Source: JBOGGN01 sp050744165
GTDB taxonomy: Bacteria > Actinomycetota > Acidimicrobiia > Acidimicrobiales > Palsa-688
Length of the DNA: 37,526 nucleotides
Assembly (NCBI GenBank): GCA_050744165.1
Contig: JBOGGN010000282.1
Location: forward strand, 1-37,526
Reading direction: 5' to 3'
Shown here: positions 8,129 through 15,740 of the stretch, one piece after another
Layout of the letters: the number at the start of each line of letters is the position of its first letter
How positions within the stretch are numbered: the stretch's first letter is position 1
Position numbers and translations under genes: made by a program
Notes under the pieces: generated by a model
Told to the model about the DNA's origin: nothing
Databases searched by the model: none
Seen by the model: the letters and a program-made list of their open reading frames with translations, nothing else

Positions 8129-9025
8129 ATGGCGTTCGATGCCGCCGCGGCCGTGGGCTGGGAACACCGGCCCCAACTTCGCCAGCCGGTCATGATCGTC
8201 GCTTTCGAAGGCTGGAGCGATGCCGGCGACGCCGCTTCGCTCGCCGCCCGGTACCTGGCCGAGGCCTGGTCGCTGCGCCGATTCGCTGGCATCGACCCCG
8301 AAGAGTTCTTCGACTTCACGAGCACCCGGCCCGAGGTGCACTTCGACGCCGACAACCAGCGCCGCATCGACTGGCCCGAGAACATGCTCCTGGCCGGTCG
8401 CATCCCTGGTGCCAGCCGCGACGCCATCATCCTGCGAGGCGTCGAGCCGCACCTGCGCTGGCGGGCCTTCGGCTCCACGGTGATCGGCATCGCCCACACC
8501 CTCGGCGTGCAGATGCTCCTCACCCTCGGCGCCCTCTTGGCTGACGTCCCCCACACCCGGCCGGTGCCAGTCGCGGGGGCCGCCTACGAGCCCGCCATCG
8601 CCTCCCGCTTCGGGCTCCCCGTGTCCCGGTACGAGGGCGAGACCGGCATCCTCGGCGTCCTCCACGACGCCTGCGCCCGGGCCGGGATCCCCTCGGTGGG
8701 CCTGTGGGCGTCGGTCCCTCACTACGTTCACCAGGTGACCTCGCCCAAGGCGGCGCTGGCCCTGGTCGAGCGGGCGGCGCTGATGCTCGGCACCGCGGTC
8801 GACCCCGTCGAGTTGCGCGCCGCCGGCGAGGTCTACCTGCAGCAGGTCAGCGAGCACGTGGCCGATGACGTGGAGGCGGCGGCCTACGTGGCGCAGTTGG
8901 AGGAGGCCGCCGACCGCCAAGCCGCCGAGGCTCCACCCGAAGGCCTGCCGATCGCCAGTGGCGACTCGCTGGCGGCAGAGGCGCAGCGCTACCTTCGCGA
9001 GCACCGGCGCGACGGGCCACGCTGA
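8129..9025 (+). CDS. PAC2 family protein
   Basis: 298 residues. The PAC2 domain (proteasome assembly chaperone family) is recognised from VMIVAFEGWSDAGDAASLAARYLAE near the N-terminus, the TRPEVHFD region, and IPSVGLWASVPHYV later, as in conserved actinobacterial members. Archaeal and eukaryotic relatives act in proteasome assembly; the actinobacterial proteins lack a proven biochemical role. The C-terminal 60 residues are helical and charged. The TGA stop overlaps a CTG that may be the start of the next gene (CTGA). ATG at 8129 has only a weak AGG upstream and a likely -10 box 8 nt away. Confidence 0.88.
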   Translation: MAFDAAAAVGWEHRPQLRQPVMIVAFEGWSDAGDAASLAARYLAEAWSLRRFAGIDPEEFFDFTSTRPEVHFDADNQRRIDWPENMLLAGRIPGASRDAIILRGVEPHLRWRAFGSTVIGIAHTLGVQMLLTLGALLADVPHTRPVPVAGAAYEPAIASRFGLPVSRYEGETGILGVLHDACARAGIPSVGLWASVPHYVHQVTSPKAALALVERAALMLGTAVDPVELRAAGEVYLQQVSEHVADDVEAAAYVAQLEEAADRQAAEAPPEGLPIASGDSLAAEAQRYLREHRRDGPR

Positions 9026-9483
9026 CCCCGACCTGCGTCTGGCGGATCTCGCCCGAGTTGATCCTGGCCCTCGACCGCCGCTTCGGCGAACCTGTCGACG
9101 CCTACGTGAATGGTTCTCAGGTGTGGCTGCGCCCCGACGGCCCCGGCGGCGTCACCATCGAATGGCGCCTCCACCCGGGTGCCAACTACCAACGCCCCGC
9201 CGGTGTGGCCACCGCGGAGGTGTTCGAGCGGGTCGCCTACGCACTGCAGGTTGGGGAAATGCCGCCCGCCCCGTTAGATCGGTTGTGGGACGGACTGGAG
9301 GCGTATCCGGCCTATGGCGACGAGGTCGAGCCGGCGCCGCTCTCGGGCGCTGCCACCCATGCGCTGGGTCTGGCGCCCGACGCCGCCGGCCTCATCGACC
9401 ACGGTCCTATTGGCGACGCCTGGGAGCGCAGCCGAGGCGGCATCTCGATCATTGACGAGGTGCTTCGCCAACTCGAGCCGTAG
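9022..9483 (+). CDS. Conserved-looking hypothetical protein downstream of PAC2
   Basis: 153 residues if it starts at CTG 9022, or 141 residues from the first standard codon, TTG at 9058. I recognise no family. Visible features are VWRISPELILALDRRFGEPVDAYVNGSQVWL at the start (given here as a description of positions 6-36, mixed alpha/beta) and a GISIIDEVLRQLEP C-terminus; no signal peptide, membrane helix or cysteine motif. CTG 9022 overlaps the PAC2 stop as CTGA, the same form as the other coupled pairs in this window, and the residues between 9022 and 9058 look like real protein. TTG 9058 has only a weak GGCGGA upstream. Co-translation with PAC2 is likely. Confidence 0.7.
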   Translation: MTPTCVWRISPELILALDRRFGEPVDAYVNGSQVWLRPDGPGGVTIEWRLHPGANYQRPAGVATAEVFERVAYALQVGEMPPAPLDRLWDGLEAYPAYGDEVEPAPLSGAATHALGLAPDAAGLIDHGPIGDAWERSRGGISIIDEVLRQLEP

Positions 9484-9524
9484 CGCCGAGCCGCGATGGC
9501 GGGTTTGGTGCCAGGAACCGGGAA

Positions 9525-9564
9525 CGCCGGAGCACCTTCGGTGGTAGCAGAAGGTGCTCCGGCG
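9525..9564. terminator. Bidirectional terminator hairpin, 15-bp perfect stem
   Basis: CGCCGGAGCACCTTC at 9525-9539 pairs perfectly with 9550-9564 around a 10-nt loop. It sits between the convergent unknown gene (ends 9483) and the Ig-like protein gene (ends 9588). No U-tract follows on either strand, as is common in high-GC actinobacteria. Confidence 0.75.
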
Positions 9565-9587
9565 CCCAGGTGCGCCCTGAGGAGCGC

Positions 9588-12131
9588 TCAGGGAACGATG
9601 ATGTTCCCGGCGATGGTGGTCGAGTCCCCCGGGTAGGGGCCCGGCCCCGAGTTGCCAAATGCCACCAGGTTGCCCACGGTGTTGCCGATGGCCTCCACCC
9701 CGTTGGTGTTGCTCTCGAGCGCCAGCGTCCCCTTGATGGCGTTCACGCCACAGGACAGGTCACCAGGGTCCCCCACCGCCACCAGGTGCTGGGCCGCGAA
9801 GACCGACACGCTGCCGCCGATCGTGCTGGAACACACCTCGACCTGCCCGGGAGCGGTGGTGGCCGTGATCGACCCCCCGATCTTCGAGTGCACGATCGCC
9901 ACGGAGGTCCCCTGGGCCACCGACACCTGCCCGGTGACGACCGCATTGACGATGCACACGCTGTGCCCGGCTGCCTGGATGGCGCCACTGTGGTTGCCGG
10001 TGATGGTCACCGAACACGTGACCAGGTAGCTGATTGACGCTGTCGACGAATCGAAGTTGCCGTCCCCGCCGTAGTTGGCGGTGACCATGTGGCTGCCCGG
10101 CAGCAGGGCCGAGGTGGTCACGCTGGCCTGCTGGGAGGCGTTGAGGCCCACGGTCTGCACGGAGGCCCCGTCCACCAGGAACTGCACGTTGCCGGTGGGC
10201 TGGGCCGGCGGGTTGGTGCTCGGCGGTGCCGGCGCGACCGTGGCGGTGAAGGTCACCGGGCCGCCGAATCCCGCGGAGCCGGAGGGGTTGGCGGTCAGCG
10301 TGGTCGTCGTCGGAGCCTTCTTGACCACCTGGCTGAACATCGCCGACGTGCTGCCGAGGAAGTTGGGATCGCTCCCGTAGGTGGCGGTGATCGAGTGGGT
10401 GGTCACGCTGAACGAGCTCACCGGGCTCAGGCTGCAGCTGCCGCTCATCAGGGTGCAGCTGCCAAGGGGACTGGCTCCGTCGAGGAACGAGACCATCCCC
10501 GTCGGGGTCCCACTGCCCGGAGAGTTCACAGTCACCGTGGCGCTGAGCGTCACCGGCTGGCCGAAGACGCTCGGGTTGTGATCCGAGGAGACCACAGTCG
10601 TCGTTGCCGCCCTCGAGATGACGGTGGCGGCGCACGCACCGCCGGTACCGCCGCCCGTGAAGCTGCTGATCTGCAACTGGTCGTCCCAACTGTCGCCGGC
10701 GCAGTTGGACACCGTCGCCGGGTTGGACGTGGCGTCGAAGGTGATGGTCGTGCTGTCGTGCACCGCCAGGGTGCCGAGCGACCAGGTCAGGGGAGAGGTC
10801 GAGCTCGGCGTGCTCGAGGCCGAGCCTGGGACGTAGCTCACCCCCGCCGGCAAGGTGTCGGTCACCGCGGTCAGCTGGGCGGCGTCAGTGTCGCTCGGGT
10901 TGGTGACCGTGACCGAGTAGCCGATCTGCTGGGCGGTCACGGCGGTCGCCGGGGCGGACTTGGTGATCGTGAGGGCTGGCGGAACGATCCCGTTCATCGC
11001 CGGGTTCAGGTCGGTGGCGCAGCCAGAGACGGCGTTGCTCCACTGCTGCTGCACGTCGTAGGGGTGGCCGTGGAGGTAGACGTCGGCACCGGGGGCCAGG
11101 ACGTTGTGGGGTCCGTCGTTGCGGTTGCAAAGGTCCCCGATCTCCTGCTGCCCGGTGGCCACCGAGGACAGCCAGTTGTTGATCTCCGGGTCGGTGACCG
11201 ACTCGATGAACTCGTGGGTGGCGGAGCTGATCTCCGCGTCGGCCGCGGCGTCGCCGTTGGGGGCGACCCCGTTGCTGCACCCGCCCGGATCCCCGGACAT
11301 GGCGTCGTTGCCCATGAAGGCGTACACGGTGGGATCGCTACCGAAATCGAAGTGGTAGGCGCAGTACGCGTTGGCGTGCCCCATCTTGAAGAAGTTGCAG
11401 TCCGAGGTCGACGTCTGGCACTCGAAGATGTTGAAGGCGGTGTACACCAGGAAGATCCGGTTGAGGTTCGGGGTCACCGAGAAGTGGCCCGCGGCTGCGG
11501 TTGCCTCACCTTGGATATCGGCGTCAGACAACGGGTTGGCCTGGGTCCCGGTGTGGGGGTAGGCGGTGGTGTCCACCCAGGAGCCGCCGAAGCTCACCGA
11601 GTTCATCGGCGTCCCGTTACTGCCCGGGTACTGGGTGACGATGTTGTAGTAGTCGGTGCCGCCAAGGTCGCCGGCCCAGCGGTTCAGCAGGTTCTCGTAG
11701 CTGGTGTCGGAGGCGGCGCTGGCGGCGCTCTCGTAGTGAAGGGCGCTCGGCAACCAAAACACGTTGTAGATCGTCGGGCTGATGATCGACGGGCCGCTTC
11801 CCATGATCAGGTTGTTGGCCGCGTTGGCGGCCGGCGTCTGGCTGGCAGTAGAAGGGCTGCCATCGGACGGCCTGCCAGTCGACGGGAGGGCGGCGCGCTG
11901 CGGAGCCACCGGAGCCCCAGTCGACCCCGAACGCAACGCCATCCCCGCCGTCCCCGGCGTCAAGTTCGACGCCGCCACTGGCGTAATTGGGACAGACGCG
12001 GTGACGGTCTTTGCGGCGGCCGAGGCCGCCTGCGCCCCCAAAGCGGCCGGCAAGCTCGTTACCACGACCGCCGCCGTCCACGCCAACACCGTGCCGAACA
12101 CCATCGACCGGTTGAATCGCTTCGACTTCAT
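9588..12131 (-). CDS. Secreted multi-domain protein: PHI-1/EXO-like domain, DUF11, Ig-like repeats
   Basis: 847 residues. A Sec signal peptide covers about residues 1-38 (MKSKRFNRSMVFGTVLAW...). Residues ~107-375 resemble the PHI-1/EXORDIUM-like secreted family; the core is ATHEFIESVTDPEINNW (His306, Glu307, Glu310) and QEIGDLC (330-335), a layout suggesting a metal site but not proven catalytic. Next are a DUF11-type repeat (~385-505, ALTITKSAPATAVTAQQIGY), two Big_5-type Ig-like domains (~510-695, TPTGMVSFLDG and QPTGNVQFLVDG), and a C-terminal 150 residues rich in short Val/Gly/Ser strands that look like an irregular beta-helix. No sortase signal or membrane anchor is seen, so it is probably released or wall-bound non-covalently. 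The frame is open 40 codons further upstream, but ATG 12131 has GAAGGGA 5 nt away and gives the signal peptide. Confidence 0.8.
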   Translation of the reverse strand: MKSKRFNRSMVFGTVLAWTAAVVVTSLPAALGAQAASAAAKTVTASVPITPVAASNLTPGTAGMALRSGSTGAPVAPQRAALPSTGRPSDGSPSTASQTPAANAANNLIMGSGPSIISPTIYNVFWLPSALHYESAASAASDTSYENLLNRWAGDLGGTDYYNIVTQYPGSNGTPMNSVSFGGSWVDTTAYPHTGTQANPLSDADIQGEATAAAGHFSVTPNLNRIFLVYTAFNIFECQTSTSDCNFFKMGHANAYCAYHFDFGSDPTVYAFMGNDAMSGDPGGCSNGVAPNGDAAADAEISSATHEFIESVTDPEINNWLSSVATGQQEIGDLCNRNDGPHNVLAPGADVYLHGHPYDVQQQWSNAVSGCATDLNPAMNGIVPPALTITKSAPATAVTAQQIGYSVTVTNPSDTDAAQLTAVTDTLPAGVSYVPGSASSTPSSTSPLTWSLGTLAVHDSTTITFDATSNPATVSNCAGDSWDDQLQISSFTGGGTGGACAATVISRAATTTVVSSDHNPSVFGQPVTLSATVTVNSPGSGTPTGMVSFLDGASPLGSCTLMSGSCSLSPVSSFSVTTHSITATYGSDPNFLGSTSAMFSQVVKKAPTTTTLTANPSGSAGFGGPVTFTATVAPAPPSTNPPAQPTGNVQFLVDGASVQTVGLNASQQASVTTSALLPGSHMVTANYGGDGNFDSSTASISYLVTCSVTITGNHSGAIQAAGHSVCIVNAVVTGQVSVAQGTSVAIVHSKIGGSITATTAPGQVEVCSSTIGGSVSVFAAQHLVAVGDPGDLSCGVNAIKGTLALESNTNGVEAIGNTVGNLVAFGNSGPGPYPGDSTTIAGNIIVP

Positions 12132-12414
12132 CGAAATCCCTTCGCGTCGCCAGCGGAGCCGGCCCTCGACTCCCTCTGTGATGACCACCCCTGGACGACC
12201 ACGGCCCAGAGGCGTGCGACACGCCGCGTTCGAGCCCGCAACCGTCTTCACCCCTAGATCCCGTTGTGCCCCGGAACGGCTTAGTTGTGTATGTAAACGC
12301 CTGAACCGGTCACCGTCAACTGATCCAGGAACTTTTGTTCGTTCGACCCTGATTTTGCGTCACGATGTATCTGGTGGGAACTGCACCCCGTCTGTCACCG
12401 TCAGAGCCCATGTG
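12132..12414. other. Divergent intergenic region with structured leader
   Basis: 283 bp between two secreted-protein genes. On the minus strand the leader of the Ig-like protein holds a perfect 6-bp hairpin (12211-12225), a GGGGTGAAG stretch near 12245-12253 and a GGAG...CTCC pairing close to the Shine-Dalgarno. AT-rich patches at 12288-12305 and 12335-12360 could be promoters. I cannot assign a riboswitch class. Confidence 0.4.
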
Positions 12415-12897
12415 ATGAAAGCTGCCCTCTTGGCCACCGCCACGGCCCTGGTGATCCTGGCCGGGTGCCACTCGTCGGACACACCCACTCTCACGGCGCC
12501 CTCGATCCCGCGGGATGCCTCGACCGTCCCCATTTCGGCTCCAGTCGAGTCAACGACCCCGCCGGCCGCCACCGGCAGCCGACAGCTCGGCGACACCGAC
12601 AACGGCGCCACCATCCACGTGGTCACCGGCACGACCGTCCTGGCGGTGCTGGACAGCCTTTACTGGACGTTCTCACCCACGTCGCCGCCCGGCATCCTCA
12701 CCCCGGCCGGCAACCCGGTCCCCGTCACGGTCGCAGGATGCGTGCCCGGTGAAGGTTGCGGCACGGTGACCGCGACGTACACCGCCACCAGCGCCGGCAC
12801 CGCCATCATCGCTGCCTCCCGCACCAGCTGCGGCGAGGCCAGGAGCTGCACTGGCAATGAAGGCCGCTATTCGGTCACTGTCGTCGTTAACAAATAG
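12415..12897 (+). CDS. Secreted lipoprotein with Ig-like/chagasin-like fold
   Basis: 160 residues. Signal peptide MKAALLATATALVILAGC with lipobox LAGC, so acylated at Cys18 and membrane-anchored outside the cell. After a Thr/Pro/Ser linker the domain (about 65-160) reads as beta-sandwich: YWTFSPTSPPG, then PGEGCGTVTATYTATSAGTA, and ASRTSCGEARSC with two to four cysteines that may form disulfides. Similar small actinobacterial lipoproteins exist without known function; the pattern is loosely chagasin-like but the inhibitor loops are not evident. ATG 12415 is chosen for the signal peptide; GTG 12412 is an in-frame alternative. Divergent from the large Ig-like protein. Confidence 0.82.
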   Translation: MKAALLATATALVILAGCHSSDTPTLTAPSIPRDASTVPISAPVESTTPPAATGSRQLGDTDNGATIHVVTGTTVLAVLDSLYWTFSPTSPPGILTPAGNPVPVTVAGCVPGEGCGTVTATYTATSAGTAIIAASRTSCGEARSCTGNEGRYSVTVVVNK

Positions 12898-12900
12898 GTG

Positions 12901-12930
12901 CCCCCGGCGCCGGAGTGGCGTTTCCGGGGG
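12901..12930. terminator. Bidirectional terminator hairpin
   Basis: CCCCCGGCGCC (12901-12911), loop GGAGT, then GGCG, a TTT bulge and CCGGGGG (12924-12930). It lies between the convergent lipoprotein (ends 12897) and Nudix (ends 12955) genes. Confidence 0.65.
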
Positions 12931-12954
12931 TGTCGGGGAGGCATCTCCGCCGAG

Positions 12955-13713
12955 TTAGTCGGCTCGTGGCGCCGCCGGTCCGTTGGTGGTGGCCCTGCCG
13001 GCGAGGTCCGCGTTGGCTGCATTGGAACCGGCGTCCCGCCACGGCGGCATCCGGGGCCGGTCGAACAGCACCTCGACCGCTTCGCCTCGGATGGCGGCAA
13101 AGGCAATCGTCCGCCAGCGGTCGGCCCCCGCCAACGGGGTCGGCATCTCGTCCTCGGAGAACCAGCCCACGTCACGGGTCTCCAGCGGATGACGGTCAAG
13201 GGACCCGCCGACCGCCCGGCAGTGAAACACCAGCGAGTACAGCGGCACGCTGGTAAACCCAAGGCGCAGCCCGTCCAGCACCGCGATGAGGCGTACCGGC
13301 TCGCACTCGATGCCGGTCTCCTCGAGCACCTCCTTGGCCGCCACCTCGGAGGGCGAGTAACCGACGTCGGCCCAGCCGGTCGGGTACAACCAGACCCCGG
13401 AGTCGGATCGTTGGATCAAAAGGATCTGGCGATCATCATTGCCGACGATGGCACCGACGGCCACCTTGGGTGTCACGTAGCCCGCGACACCGCGGCCGAC
13501 GGTGTCCATCCACTCCGTCAGGAGCACCTCCGCGCTGGAGTCCATCCCGGCGGCTACCCGCATGTCCGCGGCCACCTTGAGGACTTCCTCGAAGCGCTCC
13601 CGCTCGTACAGGTTGTCGCTGAATCCGAGACCCGTCCGGGCGATCCCGGCCAGCGCCTCGCTCCATCGAAGCAGGTCCTGGGTCTGGGCTGGCCCCCTCG
13701 CGTCCGAGGACAT
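12955..13713 (-). CDS. Nudix hydrolase with N-terminal Nudix_hydro_N domain
   Basis: 252 residues. Residues ~12-75 match the helical domain found before some Nudix enzymes (LLRWSEALAGIARTGLGFSDNLYERERF). The Nudix box starts at Gly113 and ends AAKEVLEETGI (125-135). Relative to G-x5-E-x7-R-E-U-x-E-E-x-G-U, the first Glu is Tyr119 and the Arg is Lys127, while the metal-binding E128 and E131/E132 are kept. Such proteins cleave nucleoside-diphosphate compounds, often ADP-ribose-like; the substrate here is open. Asp/Ala-rich C-terminal tail. ATG at 13713 without Shine-Dalgarno; TAGCCT lies 6 nt upstream. It follows the flavoprotein gene by 32 nt on the same strand. Confidence 0.88.
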   Translation of the reverse strand: MSSDARGPAQTQDLLRWSEALAGIARTGLGFSDNLYERERFEEVLKVAADMRVAAGMDSSAEVLLTEWMDTVGRGVAGYVTPKVAVGAIVGNDDRQILLIQRSDSGVWLYPTGWADVGYSPSEVAAKEVLEETGIECEPVRLIAVLDGLRLGFTSVPLYSLVFHCRAVGGSLDRHPLETRDVGWFSEDEMPTPLAGADRWRTIAFAAIRGEAVEVLFDRPRMPPWRDAGSNAANADLAGRATTNGPAAPRAD

Positions 13714-13719
13714 GGGGAG

Positions 13720-13725
13720 AGGCTA
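13720..13725 (-). promoter_or_regulatory. Putative -10 box TAGCCT, leaderless Nudix gene
   Basis: TAnnnT hexamer 6 nt before ATG 13713, in the 32-nt gap after the flavoprotein gene, suggesting the Nudix gene has its own promoter. Confidence 0.35.
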
Positions 13726-13745
13726 TCCCGGGTCGGTCTGCCGGG

Positions 13746-15083
13746 CTACAGGACCGCCAGCGCCCGCCGAGCCGCTTGCTGCACGGGGTCCCAGAGCGGT
13801 GAGAAGGGCGGCGCGTACGACAGGTCGAGGTACACCAAGTCCTCGACGGTCAGGCCCCCGGTGATGGCGGTGGCCAGCACGTCGATGCGTTTGGCGGTGC
13901 CCTCGTATCCCACCACCTGGCCGCCGAGGACGCGCCCGGTCACCCGTTCCACGATCAGCTTTACCGTGATCGTCCCCGCGCCGGGGTAGTAACCAGCCCT
14001 GGTGGTGGCCACGACCTTGGCCACTTGGTACCCGAAGCCGGCCGCCGCCGCTTCGGCCTCGTTGACACCGGTGCGCCCGATCTCCAGGGCGCACAGCTTG
14101 GTGATGGCGGTCCCCGCCACCCCGGCGAAGGTGGCGTAGCCGCCTGAGATGTTGATCCCCGCCACCCGCGCCTGCTTGTTGGCAACGGTGCCCAGAGCGA
14201 CGTAGATCGGCTCGCCAGTCACGACCGAGCGGCTCTGGCAGCAGTCCCCCGCCGCCCAGACACCTTCCGCGGAAGTCTGCTGGCAGCGGTTCACGACGAT
14301 CGACCCTCGGACTCCGAGCGCCATACCGGCCTCGCTTGCCAGCTCCGCGTTGGGTTCGACACCGAGCCCGAGTACCACCAGATCGGCGGGCACCGTGCGC
14401 CGCGTGGTCACCACCGAGCCCGCTTCGACGGCGGTGACCCGCTCCCCGGTATGCACGGTGATCCCGTGCTGGCGCATGGCCGCGTTGACCAAGGCGCCCA
14501 TGTCGGCATCGAGGGTTTCCATGACCTCATCGCGTTGCTCGATCACGGTGACCGTCGACTGCCGCTTCACAAAGGCCTCCGCCAGCTCCAAGCCGATGTA
14601 ACCACCGCCGATCACCGCCACCTGGTCGCACTGGCCGGACTTGACCGCCGCCAGGAGCCGAGCGGCATCGTCGAGCGTCTGCACCCCGAACACCTGGGGC
14701 CCGTCGATACCGGGGATCGCGGGCCGTCGCGGCCGAGCCCCGGTGGCGATATGGAGCAGATCAAAGCCCAGCGTGTAGGTCCGTTCCTGGGCCAGGTTGC
14801 GCACTTCGACCGTGCGTCGGTCGAGGTCGACCGCCATGGCCCGATGACCGGTTCGAACGTCGATACGCAGCTGGTCCCGGAACTGCTGGGGGGTCCGAAC
14901 CACCAATTCCTCCAGCGCCCACACATCCCCGCTCACCACATAAGGGATGCCACACGCCGAGTAGCTGGTGTACCGGCCTTGTTCGAGCGCCACGATCTCG
15001 AAGTCGGCGCCTCGCCTGCGAGCCGTGGACGCCGCCGCCATGCCGCCGGCGTCGCCTCCGATCACCAGCAGCCGATTGGACAT
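13746..15083 (-). CDS. CoA-disulfide reductase / NADH oxidase-like flavoprotein
   Basis: 445 residues. FAD- and NAD(P)H-binding class of pyridine nucleotide-disulfide oxidoreductases with a single active cysteine. FAD site VIGGDAGGMAAAS at 7-19; redox Cys44 in SYSACGIPYVV (the SxxxCG motif of CoADR, Nox and Npx); second Rossmann motif VAVIGGGYIGLELAE; FAD-contact motif EGVWAAGDCC; C-terminal dimerisation domain ending SPLWDPVQQAARRAL. It probably reduces CoA-disulfide or a related low-molecular thiol, or oxygen, in redox homeostasis; these cannot be told apart by eye. ATG at 15083 has no Shine-Dalgarno; TAGTCT lies 7 nt upstream. Confidence 0.9.
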   Translation of the reverse strand: MSNRLLVIGGDAGGMAAASTARRRGADFEIVALEQGRYTSYSACGIPYVVSGDVWALEELVVRTPQQFRDQLRIDVRTGHRAMAVDLDRRTVEVRNLAQERTYTLGFDLLHIATGARPRRPAIPGIDGPQVFGVQTLDDAARLLAAVKSGQCDQVAVIGGGYIGLELAEAFVKRQSTVTVIEQRDEVMETLDADMGALVNAAMRQHGITVHTGERVTAVEAGSVVTTRRTVPADLVVLGLGVEPNAELASEAGMALGVRGSIVVNRCQQTSAEGVWAAGDCCQSRSVVTGEPIYVALGTVANKQARVAGINISGGYATFAGVAGTAITKLCALEIGRTGVNEAEAAAAGFGYQVAKVVATTRAGYYPGAGTITVKLIVERVTGRVLGGQVVGYEGTAKRIDVLATAITGGLTVEDLVYLDLSYAPPFSPLWDPVQQAARRALAVL

Positions 15084-15090
15084 GGCGACC

Positions 15091-15096
15091 AGACTA
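15091..15096 (-). promoter_or_regulatory. Putative -10 box TAGTCT, leaderless flavoprotein gene
   Basis: TAnnnT hexamer 7 nt before ATG 15083. It faces the promoter of the divergent Cys-rich gene within 70 bp, so the two could share regulation. Confidence 0.4.
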
Positions 15097-15117
15097 GGTG
15101 TGAGTGGCCATCGCGTC

Positions 15118-15144
15118 TTGGACCCGGGTCCCTCGGCCTACGAT
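15118..15144 (+). promoter_or_regulatory. Promoter of the Cys-rich small gene (TTGGAC / TACGAT)
   Basis: TTGGAC at 15118-15123 and TACGAT at 15139-15144 are 15 nt apart. The -10 ends 9 nt before ATG 15154 and there is no Shine-Dalgarno, so the message is probably leaderless. Confidence 0.45.
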
Positions 15145-15153
15145 GATGGACCC

Positions 15154-15417
15154 ATGTCCGTGCGCGAAGACTGCCGCCACTACCTAAAGCGCAGCACACC
15201 TACGGGCGAGGCGGTCGAGCGCTGCCGGCTCAACGTCAACCAGGACAATCCCTTCGCCTGCCCCGAGGACTGCCTGTTCTTCGAGACCCGCAAGGTGACG
15301 TCGGCCGGGTGGACCACCTCGACCAGCGAACCGCTCAGCAACACCGGGCAAGGCTTGATCGGCCTCCCCGCGTCGTCCTCCAAGCGAGGAAAGAAGGGCC
15401 GCAAGAAGGGGCGTTAG
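15154..15417 (+). CDS. Small Cys-rich (zinc-ribbon-like) actinobacterial protein
   Basis: 87 residues. Four cysteines (Cys7, Cys24, Cys36, Cys40) in EDCRHYL...ERCRL...FACPEDCLFFE are spaced like a metal-binding knuckle. The C-terminal end is basic and low complexity (SSKRGKKGRKKGR), which could contact nucleic acid. I recall similar short conserved actinobacterial proteins but no function. ATG 15154 is chosen over longer frames because the upstream part reads into the divergent flavoprotein gene. Its TAG stop overlaps the TAA of the convergent gene by two to three bases, with no room for a terminator. Confidence 0.75.
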   Translation: MSVREDCRHYLKRSTPTGEAVERCRLNVNQDNPFACPEDCLFFETRKVTSAGWTTSTSEPLSNTGQGLIGLPASSSKRGKKGRKKGR

Positions 15418-15740
15418 GGCCTGCGCAGAAGGTCACCGACCTGGGCGAAAAAGGCGTTGCGAGCCAGCACCCGGTCACAGCCCGCCTTCGAGGCCGCGGC
15501 CAGAAGCTCGCGGTCGTCGTGGCGACCGAACCCGAGGGTCGGCGCCGGGATCGACGGCAAGACGGCGAGCACCCCGGGGCGGCTCAAGTCGACAACGACG
15601 AGGGCCGCTCCCTCGGCCGCTGCGGGCAGATCGGCTGGGGTGGCGACGAAGGTCACGGCTCCGCCAGCGGCGCTCGCCACCTTCGAACGGTCAATCAGGT
15701 CGGGCACGTAGCCCACGGTGATGCCTGTCACGCCGGTCAC
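15414..15740 (-). CDS. Hypothetical protein, last gene of the hemQ-larE operon
   Basis: 108 residues. Alternating strands and helices (ITVGYVPDLIDRSKV, AALVVVDLSRPGVLAVL, GCDRVLARNAFFAQVGDLL) look like a small Rossmann or receiver-like fold: an Asp in VVVDLSRP sits where receivers carry the phospho-acceptor, but other receiver residues are not obvious. GTG at 15740 overlaps the TGA of the preceding gene as GTGA, so translation is probably coupled. No signal peptide or membrane segment. Function unknown. Confidence 0.7.
   Translation of the reverse strand: MTGVTGITVGYVPDLIDRSKVASAAGGAVTFVATPADLPAAAEGAALVVVDLSRPGVLAVLPSIPAPTLGFGRHDDRELLAAASKAGCDRVLARNAFFAQVGDLLRRP

Noticed and set aside
10089..12257. 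722-codon plus-strand frame opposite the Ig-like protein
   Set aside because: Gly/Arg/Val-rich shadow with no domain, typical of high-GC antisense frames.
11782..12414. Long N-terminal extension of the lipoprotein
   Set aside because: It overlaps the secreted-protein gene in antisense; the signal peptide and lipobox start at 12415.
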